The notes: generated from the letters alone by a model not told the origin. DNA of 19,300 bases from an uncultured Erysipelotrichaceae bacterium (GCA_902791085.1 CADAUN010000008.1:1-19300), one strand, 5' to 3'; counted from the first letter of the stretch, positions 1-6,783 are shown. Program-made: numbers and translations.

Positions 1-660
1 TCCTCGTCCGTCTCCAAGGAATGCATAGAGGTGGCGATCGGGATAACGAGGGACGGAAGGAGGCAGGTTCTGGATTTCAGGGCCGTGCCGCGGGAGGGCG
101 CGGGCAATTGGTCCGATTTCCTCGAATCCCTGAAAGGGAGGGGGATCGGGGATCCGAAGCTCTTCGTCACCGACGGCCTCCAGGGCATGCCGGAGGCGAT
201 TGCCGGATCCTTCCCAAACGCGAGGCACCAGCTTTGCCTGGTCCACGCCCAGAGGAACATAGCCCAAGCCGTCAGGATCCGCGACAGGAAGGAGATCATG
301 GACGATTTCAAGGCCGTTTACTCGAAAGGCTCGAGGGCCGAATGCGACGAAGCCTTCGCCGAATTCGCCTCGAAATGGTCGAAGCCGTACCCAAAGCTGA
401 TGCTGTCCCTCGTCGAGAAGCAGGACGCCATGTTCAGGTTCTACGAATTCCCCAAGCCCATGCGGAGGGCGATTTACACCTCCAACGCGGCGGAGTCCCT
501 GAATTCGATAGCCAAGAGGAAGACGAGGGCGAGGATACAGTACAATTCCGAGGACGTCCTGGCGAAGATTTACGAGGACTACAACCTCGCCGCGAGGCCG
601 GCGAGGTTCATGCTCGAATTGAGCGAGGAGGAAAAAGAGGCGATGGGATTCGAAAGGTGA
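1..660 (+). CDS. IS256-family (mutator-type) transposase, 5' truncated by window edge
   Basis: This DDE transposase would cut and join the ends of its insertion sequence. The reading frame is already open at base 1, and the first GTG (31) lies mid-domain, so the true start is outside. Visible family signatures are the second catalytic Asp in LFVTDGLQGM (codon 172-174), the RHQLCLVHAQRNI stretch that follows it, and the catalytic Glu in YTSNAAESLNS (codon 493-495). The first catalytic Asp would be upstream of the window. The C-terminus is intact and ends at a TGA with no internal stops, so this half is undamaged. GC and codon use differ sharply from all other genes here. Family assignment is secure; activity cannot be judged without the N-terminal half. 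Confidence 0.9.
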   Translation, partial: SSSVSKECIEVAIGITRDGRRQVLDFRAVPREGAGNWSDFLESLKGRGIGDPKLFVTDGLQGMPEAIAGSFPNARHQLCLVHAQRNIAQAVRIRDRKEIMDDFKAVYSKGSRAECDEAFAEFASKWSKPYPKLMLSLVEKQDAMFRFYEFPKPMRRAIYTSNAAESLNSIAKRKTRARIQYNSEDVLAKIYEDYNLAARPARFMLELSEEEKEAMGFER

Positions 661-683
661 CCGAGGGAAGGCTGTGCGGCTTG

Positions 684-712
684 CGGATTACACAAACTTC
701 TTGCAACTCTCC
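684..712 (+). repeat. Probable right terminal inverted repeat of the IS256-family element
   Basis: The stretch beginning CGGATTACACAAACTTCTTG and ending CAACTCTCC resembles the TTACACAAA...TTGACA...CTC pattern at the ends of many IS256-family elements. It lies 24 bases after the transposase stop, and GC falls to host level just beyond it. The left partner is outside the window, so the exact boundary is inferred. Confidence 0.6.
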
Positions 713-748
713 GGCTTTGCTTCTCTTTGAAGGAAACGTATTTTTTTC

Positions 749-782
749 TTTCTCTTTTGCTGATGGGCAACTATAATAGTTG
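749..782 (+). promoter_or_regulatory. Probable promoter of tRNA-Ala
   Basis: A consensus -10 TATAAT lies at 772-777, 12 bases before the tRNA. The -35 region (about 749-754, TTTCTC) is weak and lies in a T-rich tract. The -10 sits inside a perfect 15-base palindrome, CAACTATAATAGTTG (768-782). The IS end is about 35 bases upstream of the -35 region, so the insertion appears to leave this promoter whole. Confidence 0.5.
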
Positions 783-789
783 AGCCGTT

Positions 790-865
790 GGGACATTAGC
801 TCAGCTGGGAGAGCGCCTCGTTCGCAACGAGGAGGTCGACGGTTCGATCCCGTTATGTTCCACCA
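790..865 (+). tRNA. tRNA-Ala (anticodon CGC)
   Basis: A complete 76-nt cloverleaf can be drawn. The acceptor stem is GGGACAT paired with ATGTTCC (one G-U). The D stem is GCTC/GAGC, the anticodon stem CCTCG/CGAGG and the T stem GACGG/CCGTT with loop TTCGATC. The discriminator base A is followed by an encoded CCA. The 7-base anticodon loop TTCGCAA gives anticodon CGC, which reads the alanine codon GCG. The 5' part matches the usual bacterial tRNA-Ala pattern. A U-tailed hairpin follows immediately, so it is probably a single-tRNA transcript. Confidence 0.96.
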
Positions 866-872
866 AGTGCCA

Positions 873-903
873 AAAATCCCCGATTTTATCGGGGTTTTCT
901 TTT
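873..903 (+). terminator. Intrinsic terminator after tRNA-Ala
   Basis: A perfect 7-bp stem CCCCGAT / ATCGGGG (878-884 with 888-894) with a TTT loop is followed by TTTTCTTTT. An A-tract before the stem can extend pairing into the T-tract. It begins 8 bases after the tRNA CCA. Confidence 0.85.
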
Positions 904-907
904 GCTT

Positions 908-952
908 GGGGTAAAAATGGGGTAAAAATTTCGTAAGCGTAAATTTTATCCC
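908..952. repeat. Tandem GGGGTAAAAAT repeat with adjoining imperfect inverted repeat
   Basis: Two head-to-tail copies of the 11-mer GGGGTAAAAAT occupy 908-918 and 919-929. The second runs into an imperfect inverted repeat (920-931 against 941-952, 10 of 12 positions complementary) with a CGTAAGCGT loop. Short repeats just beyond the 3' end of a tRNA are sometimes left where an integrative element sits or sat. No integrase is present here, so that reading is only an inference. Confidence 0.4.
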
Positions 953-1568
953 GTTCGAACCAATTCGGATGGAATCGGATTAGGATTTTATATTCCAAGG
1001 CAGTAGTTTTTCAGTTTCTCGAAATAACAACCATTTGTCCTGAATTCTTATAAACAACAAATCAACTTTCAGCGTGACGACGAATTCTTTTTCATTGATG
1101 ACATCGGCTAGAAGATGCTTACCTTTCGAGGATAACTTCTTTCGTTTTGCCCAAAGGAGCCGTGTTTAGTTTTCGCGTGTACAATGCAAAAACAAGCAGA
1201 CTATAGGGCTTTTTTATAGGGAACAGCGCTGAATAATCACATATAGATTCCCTTTTATTGCTTTTTTATTGGTAAGGAGAGAATGGTCACTCCTAGATTA
1301 TTAGAATTAAACAAAAAGAACGGGAGTAGTATGCGAAAAATTCAATGCTCTTTACTTGATAAAATAATTGGATGTGCAAAGATTAAAGGGCAGGGATTAG
1401 AAATCTGGCCGCGTTGGAGTTAATTGCCAAACGAAGAAAGATGGATAATACTCCCCGTCTTTTAGAAAGGAGATTGCCAAAAATCTACGAAAACATAACA
1501 AATAACATGTTTTTTGATTTGGTTTCTTGCAATATCGGCAAAAAGTTTTGATTTCCTTACATTCTCTC
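953..1568. other. Long gene-poor stretch with possible gene relics
   Basis: No convincing gene is seen. Two short plus-strand readings stand out. One, 1283-1423 (46 aa), starts ATG after AAGGAGA but only 2 bases from it. The other, read from about 1395 and ending TGA at 1550, runs LAALELIAKRRKMDNTPRLLERR. Both contain the hexapeptide TPRLLE, encoded by different codons (1289-1306 and 1450-1467). They could be fragments of a decayed or duplicated gene, or chance. The rest is AT-rich with no hairpin terminator or tRNA-like fold that I can support. Confidence 0.3.
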
Positions 1569-1596
1569 TTTACGAGAGGAGAAAAAGCGCTAATAT
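1569..1596 (+). promoter_or_regulatory. Candidate promoter for the 1729-4482 gene group
   Basis: TTTACG (1569-1574), a 16-base spacer and TAATAT (1591-1596) make a plausible sigma-A promoter about 130 bases before the chosen start. A second -10-like TATAAC lies nearby at about 1610 without a good -35. The -35 overlaps a small CTCTC-TTTAC-GAGAG hairpin. Nothing else in the upstream region looks better. Confidence 0.35.
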
Positions 1597-1728
1597 TTTA
1601 ATGTGTAGGTATAACATTTCGTTTTCTAACAAGAAAAAGTGAAACGCTACCATACTACTGCCCTCCTCCGTCTCGTTCAGTCATTGAAGAAAAAACACGG
1701 GATATATATGCGAAAGGCGTATGTGATT

Positions 1729-3678
1729 ATGGAAGAAGAAAAGACCAACAACAAAGCTGCTGAAACTGGGAATATGGAACCAGCTGAGGAGCAAAAAGAC
1801 GCGACCCCTATAGTGGTAACGTTAATTCCAACCAACCAGGAAAAAGGCCCATTCGCGGATGAAGCAAAGCAGGGATTTGAGAAAGCACTTGCCGCTCTTT
1901 TCCAAGAACGATTTGATTGGCTACGTGCTAAAAAAGGCACGCCTGACTTTTCTAATTGCCTAAATGAATGCATTAAGACGGCTGCCAAATCTTTCTTGGA
2001 ACAGCATCAAGAAGAAGTAAATGCTTATCTTGCGGCGCATCAAGTGGAACATGATCAAGCGATTGCAGCTGAGCCTTTTGTTTCACGTAGCAATCCTGAC
2101 GAATCGTATCGTCTTGCTTTAACGAGTGCCGATTATTTGATCTTTGCCTCTAAAGGGGCGGATGCTTTGATTGTAAAACTACAGCCTTCTTTAATTGTTA
2201 AGGCGTCAAAAGAAGAACAACCCGTAGCAGAAGAACCAGAGCAACCTGTAGCAGAGGAACCCAAACCTGCTGAAACTCCGGTAGAAGAAAAACCAGTCGA
2301 AGAAGAAAAACCGGCTGAGGAACCCAAAGAAGAACGGGTGGAAGAAAAAGCTGCTGAAGAACAACCGGCGCCAACCGTTGTTGAAGCGCCTGCTCCCGAA
2401 GAAGAAAAAGAAAACGAAGAGGCGGAATCTGACGAGGTGGAAGAAACTGAGAAACCGGGTAGCGTTTTTGACGGAATCTCAAAGCAAACCCGTCCTTTTG
2501 TGGAAAAGTTGGCCGACGCAGACAAAGAATTGCAAGACAAATACGAAGAAATCCGGCAAGATGCGTTATCTTATGGTCTCCACGAACGCATTTCGAAAGC
2601 GGGCAACACCTTCCGTCTTTCTCGCTTGGAATATCTAAAGATTACGTTGGTCGGCAAAACGCTTCGTTGCTACTATCGTTTGAATCCGAAAGATTATGAC
2701 AGCACCCCGATTCCACATGAAGATGCCTCTAGCAAGAAGGCCTATGCGGAAATTCCATTGTTTTTCCGTGTTCGTTCCGAACTTTCCGTTCGCCGTGCAA
2801 AAGGCTTGCTCGCCGATATGATGAAAGCGGCAGGCATCGAAAAGAAAGCTGCCAAAGCTCCTGCAACGGAAAAAGACGCTTCTCAGGATGTGGCACAACA
2901 ACCGGCAGTTACGGAAAGCAAAGCCGTTGGAAAATATGAAGTCTATCCCGAAGCCGGCGAATTCAAATATCGCTTGAAGGCGAATAACGGCGAGATCTTG
3001 ATTGTTTCTTCTGGCTATAGCACACGTGATGGTGCGAAAGCTGGTATTGAGACCTTACAGAAGAACGTTGCTTCTGGCACCCATCAAATCATTACGGAAA
3101 AGAATGGTTATTCTCAATTCCGTATCTTTACGCAAAACGGTGCCCGTATGATTGTTTCTGGCGAATTCTACAAGAATGTAGCTCAAGCGGAGTCGGCTTA
3201 TCAATCCGTGGAACGATTCTATCAAAACGCGAAAATTGTCGACTTAGATGAAATTCCGGAAAGCGAAATCCGCGAATGGGCAGTTGACGGCTTAGCAAAA
3301 GACGGCGATAAAGATGGTGGCAAGTTTGAAATCTTTACCGATGCGGATAAATGGTTGGTTCGCTTAGTGGCATCGAATGGCGAGATTCTCTTTGTCTCCG
3401 GCGCCTATTCATCAAAAGCGGGCGTCTTGCAAGGATTGGAAACCATCAAAGCGAAATTGCACGAAGCAAATCCTTTCCATATTATTGTGGACAAACAAAA
3501 ACGCTATCAATTTATTGTTGAATCTGGCAATGGCGCAACCTTGCTTTTAGGTGAGACCTATCCTTCTCGTGATTCGGCTCTTTCTGCCGCAAAATCCGTT
3601 TTGAGCTTCTTAAATCATGCCGTTCTTTCTGACACAACAGCCGAAGCCAAGAATGAAGAAGGGAAAGACGCGGAATAA
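1729..3678 (+). CDS. Acidic-linker protein with four DUF1508 (YegP-like) repeats
   Basis: From this start the protein has 649 residues. Approximate layout: an alpha-helical N-terminal region (25-110); a very acidic Glu/Pro/Ala linker with repeated PVAEEP-type units (159-244); a folded region of unknown function (246-370); then two pairs of DUF1508/YegP-like repeats at 400-447, 450-500, 530-576 and 580-632. The first and third repeats are clearest: G-K-(Y/F)-E at the start, then L-(K/V)-A-(N/S)-N-G-E-I-L and a Y-S-(T/S)-(R/K)-x-G segment. YegP-type domains are small stress- or envelope-associated modules of unclear biochemistry. No signal peptide is seen, so it looks cytoplasmic. Other possible starts are GTG 1639 and ATG 1708; none has a strong ribosome site (AAAGG lies 11 bases before 1729). 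It is followed after 3 bases by a membrane-anchored protein, so the two are probably co-transcribed. Confidence 0.8.
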   Translation: MEEEKTNNKAAETGNMEPAEEQKDATPIVVTLIPTNQEKGPFADEAKQGFEKALAALFQERFDWLRAKKGTPDFSNCLNECIKTAAKSFLEQHQEEVNAYLAAHQVEHDQAIAAEPFVSRSNPDESYRLALTSADYLIFASKGADALIVKLQPSLIVKASKEEQPVAEEPEQPVAEEPKPAETPVEEKPVEEEKPAEEPKEERVEEKAAEEQPAPTVVEAPAPEEEKENEEAESDEVEETEKPGSVFDGISKQTRPFVEKLADADKELQDKYEEIRQDALSYGLHERISKAGNTFRLSRLEYLKITLVGKTLRCYYRLNPKDYDSTPIPHEDASSKKAYAEIPLFFRVRSELSVRRAKGLLADMMKAAGIEKKAAKAPATEKDASQDVAQQPAVTESKAVGKYEVYPEAGEFKYRLKANNGEILIVSSGYSTRDGAKAGIETLQKNVASGTHQIITEKNGYSQFRIFTQNGARMIVSGEFYKNVAQAESAYQSVERFYQNAKIVDLDEIPESEIREWAVDGLAKDGDKDGGKFEIFTDADKWLVRLVASNGEILFVSGAYSSKAGVLQGLETIKAKLHEANPFHIIVDKQKRYQFIVESGNGATLLLGETYPSRDSALSAAKSVLSFLNHAVLSDTTAEAKNEEGKDAE

Positions 3679-3681
3679 ACT

Positions 3682-4182
3682 ATGATCAAAAAAGGTTGGA
3701 TTATTAGCATTTTTTGTCTCGGTGGCGTTTTGATTGGCGGCGCGATTGCTTTTCCCATCGCCTACGTTTATAACGAACAATATCAGTCGCTAAATGAATC
3801 CTCTTTAAATCCCGGCGTTCTTGTGGATGAAAATCACGAAGTTCATTTGGGTACGGATGAGGAACCATTCTTTCCTGGAGAAACCCGCACTTTGGATTAC
3901 GATGTGGAGATGAAGTGGTCTGGCAATGCGAAAACGACTGTATATTTCGATCATTTCGTTGGGAACGGACAAGAATATCTATCTGTTCAAGTCACGACCG
4001 ATGATTATGCGTCTCCCGTGCAGGCGATTACGAAATGGAGCGAAGCCACGCCATTTACGTTCGAGGTTGTCGTTAAACAAAAGCAAACCTTCCAGTTCCA
4101 TTATTCTTTGGCCAGAGAATTAGGATCGGAGATCGATTCCTTGTCATTCTCATTCCAAAGTCATTTCCGTGTGGAGAAATAG
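3682..4182 (+). CDS. Membrane-anchored or secreted protein with a TasA-like outer domain (hypothetical)
   Basis: This 166-residue protein begins with MIKKGW and one hydrophobic segment (about 7-30), leaving about 135 residues outside the cell. The outer part is rich in beta-strand patterns and has a PGET...YDVEMKWSGNAKTTVYFDHF region. That resembles the P-G-(D/E)-x...F-x-(L/V)-x-N-x-G pattern of TasA/CalY-type domains, but the resemblance is weak. The Gly-rich end of the hydrophobic segment recalls the neighbouring SipW-type signals but lacks the GGTYALF box. The start is 3 bases after the upstream stop with no strong ribosome site, which suggests translational coupling. Its place upstream of two TasA-like genes makes an anchor or minor fibre subunit (a TapA-like role) plausible. 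I do not recognise a precise family. Confidence 0.7.
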   Translation: MIKKGWIISIFCLGGVLIGGAIAFPIAYVYNEQYQSLNESSLNPGVLVDENHEVHLGTDEEPFFPGETRTLDYDVEMKWSGNAKTTVYFDHFVGNGQEYLSVQVTTDDYASPVQAITKWSEATPFTFEVVVKQKQTFQFHYSLARELGSEIDSLSFSFQSHFRVEK

Positions 4183-4197
4183 AAAGGAGAACGGCCC

Positions 4198-4482
4198 ATG
4201 TATTCAGTGTTAGTCATTGTCATCGTTATTCTTGCCATTGCTCTTGCCGGAGCGATGATTGGGGTCGGTATTGCTGCCGTTCGTTCCAATCGTCAAGAGG
4301 CCAAGCGTCAAGAAATCGCGCCTGTTTCTAAGCCGAACGAAGATTTATATGAAGTTGGCTGCGTTTCCATCGTTTGGAATCCGCAAGCGGAACAGCCAAA
4401 AGGAGATGTCTATTCGATTCTTGCCCTATATGATGGCAAAATCGATGGACTTGCTTCGCCCTCTTCCCAGAAGACGGCATAA
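4198..4482 (+). CDS. Small single-pass membrane protein, unknown function
   Basis: A 94-residue protein with an N-terminal hydrophobic helix (about 4-28, rich in Val, Ile, Ala and Gly) followed by SNRQEAKRQ, which predicts an outside N-terminus and cytoplasmic C-terminus. The remaining 60 or so residues hold a single Cys and a possible small beta region around GCVSIVWNP. I do not recognise the family. AAAGGAGA lies 8 bases before the ATG, giving a good ribosome site, and the gene starts 15 bases after the preceding one. It lies between a putative anchor and the first TasA-like protein, which suggests an assembly or membrane-partner role, but this is guilt by association only. Confidence 0.7.
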   Translation: MYSVLVIVIVILAIALAGAMIGVGIAAVRSNRQEAKRQEIAPVSKPNEDLYEVGCVSIVWNPQAEQPKGDVYSILALYDGKIDGLASPSSQKTA

Positions 4483-4485
4483 ACA

Positions 4486-4524
4486 TTGCTTTCAATATGT
4501 ATATACATATAAAAGAGAAAGGAG
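4486..4524 (+). promoter_or_regulatory. Candidate promoter/operator with 16-bp perfect palindrome before the first TasA-like gene
   Basis: ATATGTATATACATAT (4495-4510) is a perfect 16-base palindrome. It lies between a possible -35 TTGCTT (4486-4491) and overlaps a possible -10 TATAAA (4508-4513), with a 16-base spacer. A regulator bound here would block this promoter. GGAG at 4521-4524 is the likely ribosome site for the ATG at 4537 but is 12 bases away, longer than usual. AT-rich palindromes can arise by chance, so the promoter call is weak. Confidence 0.35.
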
Positions 4525-4536
4525 AAATTAGTCATT

Positions 4537-5163
4537 ATGGAAACAAAAACCATCAAAGGACTCATCATTGCTGGTAGCGCTGCTGTGGTAGCACTCGGTG
4601 GTGCAATCGGCGGAACGTATGCCCTTTTTAGCCGTACCGCTGACACAACGGTTCATGTCAAAGTGGGAAATTTGAACTTCAAGTTCGAACGCACTCAACT
4701 CTTAAGCCATGAATTGGACAGCAGCACGGGATATCTTACTGACCACACTGATACGACGGTTGTCGATCTGACTGCCAGTGGTGCTAAAGCGATGGACGTC
4801 GCCAACGCAGCGCCCGGCGCTTCATATACGGGAACGTTTGTCTTAACCAACACTGGTTCGACCGCATTCGAAGTTTCGGTTGCTTTGAATAACGCAAAAG
4901 TCACCAACGAAGCCGGTGCTGATGTCGCGTCAACCAACTCTGTGTGGGCAAATACATCTGTCACGATTCACACGGAAGGCCGAGAAGATAAGACCATGAA
5001 GCTCAACAATTTGTCTTCGGCATCGTTACCAAACGTTACCAAAGACGCCGCGTTGACTTTTACCGTCAAAGTCGCTTTAGGCAACGCCATCGATAACGAT
5101 GGACAAAACGCCAACCTTTCTTTCGCGGTTGTTCTTACCGCAACTCAAGCTTTGTCCGCTTAA
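4537..5163 (+). CDS. TasA/CalY-like secreted protein with SipW-type signal
   Basis: The family (TasA of Bacillus subtilis, camelysin CalY of the B. cereus group) forms secreted amyloid-like or fibrous matrix proteins whose signals are cut by SipW. The 208-residue protein has a short charged start (METKTIKG), a hydrophobic core (about 9-24) and the diagnostic GGAIGGTYALFS box at 21-32, with cleavage expected near Ala29-Leu30. Then comes VGNLNF, matching the xAGxLxL strand of TasA, followed further on by AAPGASYTGTFVLTNTGSTA, the P-G-x...F-x-(L/V)-x-N-x-G core motif. The length is close to CalY and somewhat under TasA. The mature part has no Cys and is rich in Thr, Ala and Asn, as in secreted fibre proteins. 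A second TasA-like gene lies 57 bases downstream and a SipW-type peptidase follows that. Confidence 0.88.
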   Translation: METKTIKGLIIAGSAAVVALGGAIGGTYALFSRTADTTVHVKVGNLNFKFERTQLLSHELDSSTGYLTDHTDTTVVDLTASGAKAMDVANAAPGASYTGTFVLTNTGSTAFEVSVALNNAKVTNEAGADVASTNSVWANTSVTIHTEGREDKTMKLNNLSSASLPNVTKDAALTFTVKVALGNAIDNDGQNANLSFAVVLTATQALSA

Positions 5164-5183
5164 GCGAATAAGAACGCATATAT

Positions 5184-5200
5184 TCGGTTGAAAAAACCGA
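5184..5200 (+). other. Intergenic hairpin between the two TasA-like genes
   Basis: TCGGTT-GAAAA-AACCGA forms a 6-bp stem. It overlaps the 3' arm of an alternative CGAATA/TATTCG stem (5165-5170 with 5181-5186), so the two are mutually exclusive. No real U-tract follows, so it may stabilise or attenuate the messenger rather than end it. The ribosome site GAAGGAG of the next gene starts about 8 bases downstream. Confidence 0.3.
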
Positions 5201-5220
5201 TTTGATTGAAGGAGTCTATT

Positions 5221-6669
5221 ATGAATAAAAAATTACTAGCTACCTCACTCTTGTCTGCCGCTGCTTTTGCTGGCCTTGCAGTGGGTGGAACCTATGCCCT
5301 CTTCACTTCCAATGCGGAAGCAAATATTGCCATCCAAACGGCTACCGTCAAATATGAAGCTATTGTTCGTGCGGAAAGCCTTAAAACTTATTCGTTAGGC
5401 GTTGAACAAGCCGCCGGCGTTTTCGAAAACGGCGGCACAGCCGCTCTTTCCGGCAACAGCTTAACATTAAACAACGTTACCCCCGGCGACAAAGCCGAAT
5501 TCGAACTAGAAATCAAGAACGCAAGCACAATCAAAACCGCCTATCGCGTTCGCATCACTGCCGACAATGGCGAAGCGGCTCCGTTCAAAGTGACTGGCGA
5601 AGCTGCCTCTTGGGTCGCTCTTGCACCCAATACCAATCCGGCAGAAAACGTCAAAGTCGGTGTCGAACTTCCTGTCTCTGTCGGTGATGACTACCAAGGC
5701 AAGAATTATGCCTTAAAGATTTCTGTCGAAGCGGTCCAAGCCAATGGCGTTGCTTCCGTTGCGGCGGCCGCAGATTTGAACCAAGCAATCGCGGAAGGCA
5801 AAATCATCGAATTACAAAACGACATTGCGTTAACCGACGCAATTGATATTCAAGGCAGTCCGAAAGTGGATTTAGCTGGACATACGCTTACGTTGCCAAA
5901 AGATAAGCCACTTATGTGTGGCGTTGGCGAAAGCATCGAAATCTCAAATGGCACCTTGTCTTCTGTTGATTCTACTGATGCAACAGACCAGCTTTTAACA
6001 GTCACCGGCGGGACCGTCAGCGTAGATAACGTTGATTTCGAAATTGCTTCAGGTCACAAACAGGCCGTTCCTTTCAAATGCTTATCGGGCGTTTTAAACA
6101 TCAAAAACGTCAATGTTGAATCGAATCGTTATTATGTCGTTGCAACGAACGCCATCGATAAAAACGCTGAATTGACCATCAATGTAGAAGATTCTTCTAT
6201 TAAAGTTGCCAATGATGAATTGGATAATGCGGCAATTCTTACCAACACTAGTGCCCCGACCCATTTGAACATCAAACACTCAACGATTTCAGGACAACGT
6301 CAAGCTGTTTTTGTTCGTACCGGCAATGCCGTCATCGAGAATTCAACATTAATTTCTACTGGCGATTTCTTAAGCAAGGAAGCTAATGTTGCCATAGACA
6401 ACAATCGTTTATCCGGTAACTGGGCTAGCGGCGACGAAGCCCCGACTGCCGCTTTGGTGGTAGGCGATCGCAACGATACGAGTTATAATCTTCCCGCTTC
6501 TGTGAAGTTGGTCAACACCACTCTCACTGCTTTAAATGGAGCGAAGAAAGCCGTGATTGCCTCTGATGGCATCTATACCGCTACTTTGACGAGCGATACT
6601 GCTTCTCTCGCGGCAGACGATATCGTCAAAATCGGCGATACGTCTAAGATTACGGTTACTATCGCATAA
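5221..6669 (+). CDS. TasA-like N-terminal domain fused to a predicted right-handed beta-helix
   Basis: The start ATG at 5221 is preceded by GAAGGAG six bases upstream; an in-frame TTG 15 bases earlier is unlikely because it overlaps that site. The 482-residue protein has a SipW-type signal (hydrophobic 5-22, then GGTYALFTS at 22-30) and a TasA-like domain (about 34-175) with the motif NVTPGDKAEFELEIKN at 85-100. A second part (about 196-450) shows the repeating short-strand pattern of a parallel beta-helix: LQNDIALTDAIDI, KVDLAGHTLTL, SIEISNGTLSSV, TVSVDNVDFEI, VLNIKNVNVE, LNIKHSTISG and VIENSTLIS. Such helices occur in surface adhesins and polysaccharide-acting proteins, but I see no catalytic motif. 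It is more than twice the length of ordinary CalY proteins. Two Cys occur (Cys233 and Cys287). A surface fibre tip or matrix-binding role is an inference. Confidence 0.85.
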   Translation: MNKKLLATSLLSAAAFAGLAVGGTYALFTSNAEANIAIQTATVKYEAIVRAESLKTYSLGVEQAAGVFENGGTAALSGNSLTLNNVTPGDKAEFELEIKNASTIKTAYRVRITADNGEAAPFKVTGEAASWVALAPNTNPAENVKVGVELPVSVGDDYQGKNYALKISVEAVQANGVASVAAAADLNQAIAEGKIIELQNDIALTDAIDIQGSPKVDLAGHTLTLPKDKPLMCGVGESIEISNGTLSSVDSTDATDQLLTVTGGTVSVDNVDFEIASGHKQAVPFKCLSGVLNIKNVNVESNRYYVVATNAIDKNAELTINVEDSSIKVANDELDNAAILTNTSAPTHLNIKHSTISGQRQAVFVRTGNAVIENSTLISTGDFLSKEANVAIDNNRLSGNWASGDEAPTAALVVGDRNDTSYNLPASVKLVNTTLTALNGAKKAVIASDGIYTATLTSDTASLAADDIVKIGDTSKITVTIA

Positions 6670-6685
6670 TCTTTTTCCTCCTTTC

Positions 6686-6730
6686 CATATCCTGCCGTCT
6701 TTCTATTCCTGACGGCAGGATATGTTTGGT
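6686..6730 (+). terminator. Strong hairpin after the TasA-like genes
   Basis: A perfect 14-bp stem pairs CATATCCTGCCGTC (6686-6699) with GACGGCAGGATATG (6711-6724) around an 11-base loop. It starts 17 bases after the stop codon. Only TTT follows the stem, so the U-tail is poor; it may be a partial terminator or a 3' stabiliser that lets some transcripts reach the peptidase gene. Confidence 0.65.
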
Positions 6731-6783
6731 GTCAAATGTCTTATTTTTGGAAAAGCCGTTTTTAAAGCGTCTTTTCGAAAAAT

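Larger units (their letters stand above)
1..712 (+). mobile_element. IS256-family insertion sequence, right-hand part (left end outside window)
   Basis: The element enters from the left edge, carries most of the catalytic half of a mutator-type transposase, and seems to end about 50 bases after the stop codon in a sequence resembling an IS256-family terminal repeat. Two sampled 60-base lines inside it are about 58% and 63% GC, against about 42% in a sampled line of nrdD. Arg is often AGG here and usually CGT in host genes. These differences suggest recent arrival from a higher-GC donor. The left end and target duplication are not visible, so completeness cannot be judged. Confidence 0.85.

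Noticed and set aside
21..776. A 251-residue plus-strand reading over the IS element
   Set aside because: It is out of frame with the transposase, very rich in Arg and Gly as expected from a high-GC shadow frame, and has none of the family motifs.
768..782. CAACTATAATAGTTG palindrome at the tRNA promoter as a second MarR operator
   Set aside because: It shares the TAGTTG hexamer with the MarR sites, but the half-sites face the other way and the centre differs, so the same protein would not be expected to bind it.
801..998. A 65-residue minus-strand reading containing NGIEPSTSSLRTRRSPS
   Set aside because: This is the well-known false protein made by translating the antisense of a tRNA gene; it overlaps tRNA-Ala and its terminator.
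2133..2540. Ser- and Gly-rich minus-strand reading opposite the acidic linker
   Set aside because: It is the antisense of the repetitive Glu/Pro coding region; the Ser repeats are a by-product of GAA/GAG codons.
4259..4531. A 90-residue plus-strand reading inside the small membrane-protein gene
   Set aside because: The other frame has the better ribosome site and a clean membrane helix; this one is an out-of-frame shadow.
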